DNA from: Bacteroidota bacterium
GTDB lineage: Bacteria > Bacteroidota > Ignavibacteria > Kapaibacteriales > UBA2268
Direction: 5' to 3'
Length of the DNA stretch: 45,810 bases
Assembly: GCA_021824625.1 (NCBI GenBank)
Contig: JAKAKE010000142.1
Coordinates: 1 to 45,810, forward strand
Numbering within the stretch: the first letter of the stretch is position 1; each line of letters opens with the position of its first letter. The notes under the pieces were generated by a model, which had not been told where the DNA came from, searched no databases, and saw only the letters and a list, made by a program, of their open reading frames with translations. The position numbers and the translations under genes are program-made. This document shows, one piece after another, positions 40,411-45,810 of this stretch.

Positions 40411-40575
40411 TGTTTAACTCCTACGGGGTTACTCCCATTTTTTAATTACAATCACAGAGTGATTGGACGTCTGCAATAAATCATAACCGAAATCAGCGGC
40501 AACTCCAATATGAGTTGAACATGTCTGTATTAATTCATTACTGAAATTAACGACAATGCCATTGGGATTGAACTT
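40411..40575. repeat. MITE-like repeat A, copy 2 (partial)
   Basis: The first ~110 bp (GTTTAACTCCTACGGGGTTA through CAATCACAGAGTGATTGG and CATAACCGAAATCAGCGGCAAC) parallel 19941-20046 of copy 1 in the same orientation. The left terminal repeat of copy 1 is absent, and the right half is followed by a second, weaker version (GAAATTAACGACAATGCCAT ... GGGATTGAAC). It fills most of the 285-bp gap between the UPF0173 and methyltransferase genes. Confidence 0.75.
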
Positions 40576-40619
40576 TATATACCAAAGATAATAATAACTT
40601 CTTAACATGAATTTATCAA

Positions 40620-41627
40620 TTATTTTTTTGCTGAAATCAGTGCCGTCCCAAAATCAGTGTCGGTTCTTTGAATATCCTCGAACCATGATTCTTTGAGCAT
40701 AATCCAATAGTCTGTTTCAGTGTAAACATCGCCCCCCCTGGAACTGACAAGCATTTCAATCGAAAGCAGGGCATTGTATTCAGGCGAAGTCCTGTTGTCA
40801 TGAATAAGGTAATCGTGAATAATCAGTTGTCCGCCTTTATTCAAGGCATTATAAATCCTGTTGCATAGTGCGATATTTTCCCATATCGAAACATGGTGCA
40901 TGGCAAATGAAATGAATACCATGTCATAGCCGGTGCCGATATAGTCGGTTCTGAAATCGCCTTTCATAAGATTTATCTTTTTATTGAATCCTTCAGATTT
41001 GAGGTAATCCTCAGTAAAAGAAATAATATTCGGGTAATCAAAAAGGTTAGCATCAATTTCGGGCTTTAAGTTCAGAAATTCTATTGTGTAATTACCCAAG
41101 CCGCCTGTCAGGTCAAGCAATTTATTGACCTTGGTCAGGTCGAGAAGCCTCACGACATCATGCGCAAGAATCGAAGAACGCCAGTTAATGGCTTCAATAA
41201 AAGGTTTGATTTGTTCTTTTGTCATATCCTTTAAATCAAGGATGTCAGGAGGTTTGCCGTGCTTGACTGTTTGGGTGAGGTTGCCCCATAGATTCCAGAG
41301 GTAATTCTGGTATTTGAAAAGCCCTATGTACTCAGGTTTTGTCTTATCGAAGAACCGAAGTGATATTTTTGAATTGAGATAACCATTGTTGTTTTTTTCA
41401 ATCAAGCCGATAGCGACAAGCGCGTTCAGAAGCCTTTCGGTTGCTTTTTCATCTGTGTCGAGCTGTGCGGCAATTTCAGCGGCAGGCTTGACCTTTGCAC
41501 CAATAACTGAGAATAAATCAAGTTCGCAGGCAGTGAGCAGCACTCTGCTTCTTTCGAAAGACAGGGCAAGGTCCAGCACTGTCTGGATGGATGAATTATC
41601 GCGCTGCATCGGCTTCCAGGTTCTCAT
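40620..41627 (-). CDS. Class I SAM-dependent O-methyltransferase-like protein with winged-helix dimerisation domain
   Basis: The 335-residue protein has an N-terminal dimerisation/winged-helix domain (about 12-100; VLDLALSFERSRVLLTACELDLFSVIG). A methyltransferase domain follows from about 160: the SAM-binding glycine loop is LLDLTGGLGNYTIEF (about 167-181), then DYPNII, GDFR and IHDYL near 260. This is the architecture of plant-type and polyketide O-methyltransferases. The loop LTGGLG differs from the usual VGGGxG but keeps the glycines. It starts MRTWKPMQRDNSS. No biosynthetic cluster surrounds it, so the substrate is unknown. Confidence 0.85.
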   Translation of the reverse strand: MRTWKPMQRDNSSIQTVLDLALSFERSRVLLTACELDLFSVIGAKVKPAAEIAAQLDTDEKATERLLNALVAIGLIEKNNNGYLNSKISLRFFDKTKPEYIGLFKYQNYLWNLWGNLTQTVKHGKPPDILDLKDMTKEQIKPFIEAINWRSSILAHDVVRLLDLTKVNKLLDLTGGLGNYTIEFLNLKPEIDANLFDYPNIISFTEDYLKSEGFNKKINLMKGDFRTDYIGTGYDMVFISFAMHHVSIWENIALCNRIYNALNKGGQLIIHDYLIHDNRTSPEYNALLSIEMLVSSRGGDVYTETDYWIMLKESWFEDIQRTDTDFGTALISAKK

Positions 41628-41756
41628 ATTATCTCCGCCTGTATTCTGAAAATTTCACTCATAAACCCCTGACTATCAATTAATCAGTTCAAATCCTTAT
41701 TCAAATATAATAAAAGAAAATTACAAAAGTTTGCTATAAAAAAAAATTATAAAAAT

Positions 41757-41824
41757 ATTAACCAAAGTCTTAAGACTGGGTGGGGAAATCATATCTCCAA
41801 CATCCTGAAGGATGGTAGTAATCT
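41757..41824. repeat. Diverged relative of hairpin repeat B
   Basis: ATTAACCAAAGTCTTAAGACTGGG ... CATCCTGAAGGATGG.AGTAATCT repeats the architecture of the 31 kb copies: a left bracket with a hairpin, a CTCC-like spacer, a second hairpin and a right TAATCT bracket. The sequence is shorter and the hairpin bases differ, but both stems are preserved by matching changes. Confidence 0.5.
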
Positions 41825-41841
41825 AATGATTAAACTGATTT

Positions 41842-42978
41842 TCAGTTGTGCCGTGTAAAAAGATGTTTGTATAATGAATGGCCATGTTTTGCAAAGTTCT
41901 CGAAGTAGCCTGTAAACCATTGGTTGAGAGCAATTCCTGCTTCATCGGATTGCCTAATATCCTCGAGTGAATCAATACCCCCGGTTCTGATTATATAGAA
42001 TTCCTTTGAAGTTGGATGCTTTTCGATATATGAAGCTGCATAAGACGATAATTCGAACGACCTCATTTTAAGGATTCTGCCGCTCAATCCGCCGCCGAAT
42101 GTTGATGTAAAGTAATCGAACAAAGGTTTATCACCTGAATTAATCATTGATGCGTATTTTTCGTACCCGGTAGAAGTGTTACCGAAATTTACAGCTCCGA
42201 AGCCGAGGCCGGCAAGGACATCAAGCAATGCAGGTATGATTTGAATATCAGTGTCGTTAGTAAGTTTGACAATGACTGGAGGATTTGCTCCGGTTCGTTT
42301 AATAAAATTTTTGCCAATGTATTCAAGGCGGTTGAGAAGATTTTCATCCAATCCAATACTATTTGTATGTTTGTCGTGGGGAACATTAGGGCAGCTCTCG
42401 TTCAGTTCAATGAAGTCAACATTTGCGGATTTGAATAATTCCATTCCATAAACAAGTTCCTTCACTGCTTCAACATCGGGAATTTCGGGGGATGCACTTA
42501 CACTGACTCCAAGGGGACAGCCTTCGACTTTCTCGATTTTGGAAAGTCTTTTCGCAAGCGATTCATGTCCTTCATTAGGCAAGCCCATCCAATTTGATGC
42601 AGAGCCGGATTTGGGATAAGGCATGAAAGGATGGAGAACGCCTTTTCTCTCGTTGCCCCTGCGATATGCACCTGTGCTTGTTCCTGCAAGGTATGCCCCT
42701 GCACCCTGCGAGGCGGCAGTATAGTATCCTTCGCCATGCTTAAACATTCCTGCGGCATTAAATATGCCGGAGTTGAATCTTATTCCCCAAAGAGTTCGTG
42801 CCTCGCTTTCGGGTGGCATATATGTACCGGTGCGGGTTTCCCGTGCCAACAGCTTGATGAATGCTTTTCTCGCCGGTGAATAAATGTTTGTTACAATCGA
42901 AGGTGGAAGCTTAGTAATAACAGGCCTGATTTTATATTCTGCGAGCGAAAGGATTTCTGCTATTGTAATTTTTCTCAT
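41842..42978 (-). CDS. Dihydroorotate dehydrogenase-like protein
   Basis: The 378-residue protein has the FMN barrel of dihydroorotate dehydrogenases: FNSGIFNAAGMFK (about 68-80), ELNESCPNVPHDK (around the position of the catalytic region), PPVIVKLTND and FYIIRTGGIDSLEDI near the C-terminus. Class 1 enzymes use a cysteine in the SCPNVP loop; the SCPN cysteine is present here, while class 2 enzymes have serine. The protein is longer than class 1 enzymes and has an N-terminal helical region (about 1-60), so class is uncertain. It would oxidise dihydroorotate in pyrimidine synthesis. No other pyr gene is nearby. Confidence 0.8.
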   Translation of the reverse strand: MRKITIAEILSLAEYKIRPVITKLPPSIVTNIYSPARKAFIKLLARETRTGTYMPPESEARTLWGIRFNSGIFNAAGMFKHGEGYYTAASQGAGAYLAGTSTGAYRRGNERKGVLHPFMPYPKSGSASNWMGLPNEGHESLAKRLSKIEKVEGCPLGVSVSASPEIPDVEAVKELVYGMELFKSANVDFIELNESCPNVPHDKHTNSIGLDENLLNRLEYIGKNFIKRTGANPPVIVKLTNDTDIQIIPALLDVLAGLGFGAVNFGNTSTGYEKYASMINSGDKPLFDYFTSTFGGGLSGRILKMRSFELSSYAASYIEKHPTSKEFYIIRTGGIDSLEDIRQSDEAGIALNQWFTGYFENFAKHGHSLYKHLFTRHN

Positions 42979-43276
42979 ATTTTTTTATTTCTTGTCAATC
43001 AAGCTTTTCTATTCAACAAAGAAAAAGGTTTTTTATTGTAAAGCGGTCATCAATTTAACTAAATCAATTTCTTAAACTAAATTTCACACAAAAACAAAAT
43101 GAATCGGAACCATATTTTTCGTTTTACTTATTTTTTTTTATTCCTTAGTAGTGAAGGATTTGGGGAATTTTATATGATTTATTATTTGGTATTTGTAAAT
43201 TATTTATTTATTTTGTATAATTGTGTCCCTTTTTTATGGTTAGTTTAATATTTGTTTAATTTTAATGGGGTAAGCT

Positions 43277-44041
43277 ATGAAAAAATCAGTATTATTTTTT
43301 CTCCTATCATTTTCTATTATTTCATTACTTGTTATCTCTTCTTGCAGCGAGGGAGGCAATGAAATACCGGTAAATAATTCAGTGGATAACGAATTTTCAG
43401 ATATGGTATTCCCAAATTTCAATGATATTATTTGGGATGAGGTTTCCGGCGGAACCATTGATGAAGAGTTTAGCATTATCCCTTATTATAATAACAAATC
43501 AATTGTATCAAACGGCAAAGAATCAAGTATTCAATGCGGCGATGACGATAGCGAAGAACATAATGGAGATGATGACCATCATGGCGATTGTGATAATGAC
43601 CATCATGGATGCTGCTATGGCACAATTCTTCACCAGTTGAATTTGACTAAAGACCAGAAAAACCAGATTTATCAATTTAAGAAGGAATTCCATCATTGTG
43701 TTCATGACGCAAGGGAAAATTATGAAGATGCAAAAGATGCAATTATAAAAAATGCACACCAGCTTAGAAAAGAAATTATCCATAAATGGAAAAACGGCGA
43801 TATTACCAAAGATGAAGCTAAAGCTTTATTAGCGCAATTAAAAGCAGACACCAAACAACTTATTGCAGACCTTAAAGCTACATTCAAAGCGGCTGTCGGC
43901 GATTGCTTATGTACATTCCTAAAAGCTATAGTATCAGTTTTGGACGATGTTCAAAAGGAAACATTCATTACCTGGGTCGAAAACAATAATTGCATAGATA
44001 TTAATTGCGATTTAAGAGGCGGAGCAAATAACCAGCTATAA
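43277..44041 (+). CDS. Predicted lipoprotein with His/Asp/Cys-rich segment and Spy/CpxP-like helical domain
   Basis: The 254-residue protein has a lipoprotein signal (MKKSVLFFLLSFSIISLLVI, lipidation Cys at 23). Residues of about 87-113 form a dense cluster of Asp, His and Cys (CGDDDSEEHNGDDDHHGDCD, then DHHGCC), likely to bind metal. The following part (about 115-220; LHQLNLTKDQKNQIYQFKKE) contains an LTxxQ-type motif and long charged helices, as in the Spy/CpxP family of envelope stress chaperones, ending with conserved cysteines (CLCTFL, NNCIDINC). The mix suggests a metal-sensing or metal-buffering lipoprotein. Function inferred. A strong terminator follows. Confidence 0.78.
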   Translation: MKKSVLFFLLSFSIISLLVISSCSEGGNEIPVNNSVDNEFSDMVFPNFNDIIWDEVSGGTIDEEFSIIPYYNNKSIVSNGKESSIQCGDDDSEEHNGDDDHHGDCDNDHHGCCYGTILHQLNLTKDQKNQIYQFKKEFHHCVHDARENYEDAKDAIIKNAHQLRKEIIHKWKNGDITKDEAKALLAQLKADTKQLIADLKATFKAAVGDCLCTFLKAIVSVLDDVQKETFITWVENNNCIDINCDLRGGANNQL

Positions 44042-44062
44042 AGTTGATAAAAATTGATTATT

Positions 44063-44089
44063 AAAGGGGGGTTGTTAACCCCCTTTTTT
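44063..44089 (+). terminator. Rho-independent terminator
   Basis: GGGGGTT-GTT-AACCCCC forms a perfect 7-bp stem extended by G.T and A-T pairs, then six Ts. It lies 21 bp after the lipoprotein stop codon. Confidence 0.93.
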
Positions 44090-44302
44090 GTTTATTCTCA
44101 AGTATTTCTATGCCATGAAGAAAATACTATTTGGAAAATTGAAAAAAATTATTGAATTTCATATTGATTATACTGGATTGTTCTAATAATACCGATTTTA
44201 TATTTTTGACACAGTTAGTATTCGGAATAATTTAAGCAACTTAGTATAAACAATAAAATCGGAACTCATTATATTAAACATAGATTTTAAGGAGTTTCAA
44301 TA

Positions 44303-44848
44303 ATGAACAAATATTTGATTTCTTCAATTGCATTTTTATTGTTTTTTAACATGTATGCTACTTACTCCCAAACTAATGAAATATTTGAGGAATACTCTGA
44401 AGGTGCAATTGTTACTCAAAATGGAAAAAGAATTTGGGCAGAGGATATCATTTTATATAACGATAATGTTTCTTTTACTTTACAAAAAGGAATTAAAGAC
44501 TCACTCCCACTTTCTGATGTTATGAAAATTAATACAAAAAAAGGAAGCTATGCACTTGAATTTGGTATTTTCGGTGGCAGCTATACTTTCTTAATCTTTT
44601 TAATGACATCAATCCCTTATGAAAACCGGTATTATAATAGTAATTATGATTCAAATTATTGGGAAATTGCATTAATTTCTACTGGAATAGGTGCAGGTGT
44701 TGGAATGCTAATCGGGTGGGCTTTCCCAAAATATAAAGATGTCTATGTTAATGGAAGATTTATCACACAGCTTCAACAATCATTTCCTGACTATAATATT
44801 CCTGTTAATAAAAATCAAAAAATAGTAAGTATTGGTATTAACTTTTGA
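44303..44848 (+). CDS. Exported membrane-associated protein of unknown function
   Basis: The 181-residue protein has a signal peptide (MNKYLISSIAFLLFFNMYATYSQ). It continues with a soluble stretch (GAIVTQNGKRIWAEDIILYN, DSLPLSDVMKINTKKGSYAL) and then two membrane segments (GSYTFLIFLMTSIPY; ALISTGIGAGVGMLIGWAFP) around a Tyr/Asn-rich loop. The N-terminal part resembles a domain found in many Bacteroidota envelope proteins, with strand-like GxxIWAEDIxLxxDxVxF. No enzyme motif. It is 12 bp before the next lipoprotein gene, so cotranscribed. Confidence 0.7.
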   Translation: MNKYLISSIAFLLFFNMYATYSQTNEIFEEYSEGAIVTQNGKRIWAEDIILYNDNVSFTLQKGIKDSLPLSDVMKINTKKGSYALEFGIFGGSYTFLIFLMTSIPYENRYYNSNYDSNYWEIALISTGIGAGVGMLIGWAFPKYKDVYVNGRFITQLQQSFPDYNIPVNKNQKIVSIGINF

Positions 44849-44860
44849 AAAAGAAATAAT

Positions 44861-45460
44861 ATGAAAAAGTTTGTTATTTTATTATTATCAATCTCATTGA
44901 TTCTTTGCAGTTGTTCCCATGTCGAAAATGTAACAATAAAAGCTGATCCTGAAAAAATTATTACAAAGACTGTAATCAAAGAAATTACACCCCCATTGAA
45001 ATTCGCCAGAGGAAAGTATGAAGATAAAAGAGCCGATTTTTCTTACCTGGCAAAATGGTCAGAAGGGATGAACACATGGACACTCTACGAAGAAACACCA
45101 ATAGAAGATGTGATATTCGATGGTTTGAGAACTTTGTTTATGCATTCCGGGCTTGCATGGGTAAATAAAGACTCATCAGAAATAATAATTAATGTTACTC
45201 TACTTGGTGTTGTAGCTATAAGAACCCCTAAAATTTTTAGTGAAGAAATAATTTCAAGCATTCAGATAAAACTTGATTTTGTATCTTCTGCTTCCGGGAA
45301 ACAGATTTATTCTAATATCTATAATGGCACAAATGAAGACTATGGATTTATAATAATGTCTGATGTTGAAAAATCTATCAATGAATCATTGATAAACTGT
45401 ATCAATAGTATAGGACTTGATAAAGGTTTGAAAGAAAATTTATCTAATATTAAGATTTAA
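44861..45460 (+). CDS. Predicted lipoprotein of unknown function
   Basis: The 199-residue protein has a lipoprotein signal MKKFVILLLSISLILCSC with the lipidation cysteine in the LCSC box. The mature domain (YEDKRADFSYLAKWSEGMNT onward) is mixed alpha/beta with a repeated strand IQIKLDFVSSASGKQIYS and ends with helices. The pattern of 'YDGTxExYGF' strands and C-terminal helices resembles small YbgF/LptE-like outer-membrane lipoproteins, but I do not recognise the family. It follows the membrane protein in a two-gene operon and converges with hisH 15 bp away. Confidence 0.7.
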   Translation: MKKFVILLLSISLILCSCSHVENVTIKADPEKIITKTVIKEITPPLKFARGKYEDKRADFSYLAKWSEGMNTWTLYEETPIEDVIFDGLRTLFMHSGLAWVNKDSSEIIINVTLLGVVAIRTPKIFSEEIISSIQIKLDFVSSASGKQIYSNIYNGTNEDYGFIIMSDVEKSINESLINCINSIGLDKGLKENLSNIKI

Positions 45461-45475
45461 AGCTTATATTATTAT

Positions 45476-45810
45476 TTATTTCATTGTCGCAAAATTCTTC
45501 AGCAGTTTCATTCCGTATTTATGGCTTTTTTCGGGATGAAACTGCACACCGTATAGGTTGCCGTATTGGAACATCGAGGTGAAATCATAACCGTAATTTG
45601 TTGTGCTGAGTGAGTCAGGCTCTGCTTCCGTAATGACATGATAGGAATGGACAAAGTAAAATCTTTTTTCTTCGGGTAAATCCTCAAACAATGGGCTTGT
45701 CTTTTTAATTTCGATTGTGTTCCAGCCCATGTGCGGTATTTTCAGCTTCTTGTTTTCGCCATCGAATTTGAACTTAATGGTTTTTCCTTTTAACCAGCTC
45801 AATCCTTTTG
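45476..45810 (-). CDS. hisH: Imidazole glycerol phosphate synthase glutamine amidotransferase subunit HisH, partial
   Basis: The gene runs off the right edge; the visible ~111 codons are the C-terminal half. The track's start (a TTG at 45802) is artificial, since the frame remains open to the window end (K-G-L-S-W). Diagnostic segments are KIPHMGWNTIEI, RFYFVHSYHV and GVQFHPEKSHKYG, which carries the His and Glu of the glutaminase triad; the catalytic cysteine lies outside the window. HisH releases ammonia from glutamine for HisF in histidine synthesis. Confidence 0.95.
   Translation of the reverse strand, partial: KGLSWLKGKTIKFKFDGENKKLKIPHMGWNTIEIKKTSPLFEDLPEEKRFYFVHSYHVITEAEPDSLSTTNYGYDFTSMFQYGNLYGVQFHPEKSHKYGMKLLKNFATMK

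Overview
The window is AT-rich, densely coded bacterial DNA. It most resembles the Bacteroidota/Chlorobiota side of the FCB group, for example an Ignavibacteria- or Kapabacteria-like lineage; this placement is inferred. The supports are four large exported proteins ending in type IX secretion (T9SS) C-terminal sorting domains, an OmpA/PD40 protein of the PorE type, a Bacteroidota-style promoter (TTG, about 20 bp, TATATTTG), weak use of Shine-Dalgarno sites, and many toxin-antitoxin pairs and hairpin repeats between genes. No rRNA, tRNA, CRISPR array, complete insertion sequence or prophage was recognised.

Layout. 0-1.4 kb (minus): a small operon of a UPF0251 DNA-binding protein, a NifX/NifB-type metallocluster-binding protein and the start of a TauE/SafE exporter that runs off the left edge and is missing from the ORF track. 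1.6-2.1 kb: a remnant of an IS200-like (RAYT) transposase with repeat debris. 2.1-8.6 kb: two giant T9SS cargo proteins (a 14-repeat propeller protein and an SBBP/Ig-like protein) flanking a truncated hotdog thioesterase. 8.8-12.1 kb: a heat-shock group (two Hsp20 genes, then dnaK). 12.2-16.7 kb: a YgbA-like protein and three exported or barrel proteins. 16.7-22.5 kb: a cluster of toxin-antitoxin modules (BrnT/BrnA-like, PIN/RHH, XRE plus membrane protein, PIN plus small antitoxin), mixed with small exported proteins including a tandem paralogous pair. 22.5-30.7 kb (minus): the PorE-like OmpA protein, an MFS exporter and two more T9SS cargo proteins. 31.4-34.3 kb: an M16 peptidase pair in which one member has the zinc motif and the other is a lipoprotein lacking it. 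34.5-35.1 kb: a shortened RhuM protein. 35.2-37.8 kb: a histidine kinase with a Rossmann-like N-terminus and a response regulator fused to a GcvH-like domain without the lipoyl lysine. 38-39.6 kb: a lipoprotein, HicAB and a DUF2442 protein. 39.6-43 kb: a UPF0173 hydrolase, an O-methyltransferase-like protein and a dihydroorotate dehydrogenase-like protein. 43.2-45.8 kb: a metal-binding-looking lipoprotein, two small envelope proteins and the 3' half of hisH.

Working together. Cell-surface biology dominates: cargo proteins, a likely secretion-machinery anchor, processing peptidases and lipoproteins. The strongest candidate for a little-described system is the kinase and GcvH-like response regulator pair. 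The most unexpected structural observation is a short copy of the dnaK 3' end attached, in another frame, to the truncated thioesterase. Three intergenic repeat families recur within the window.
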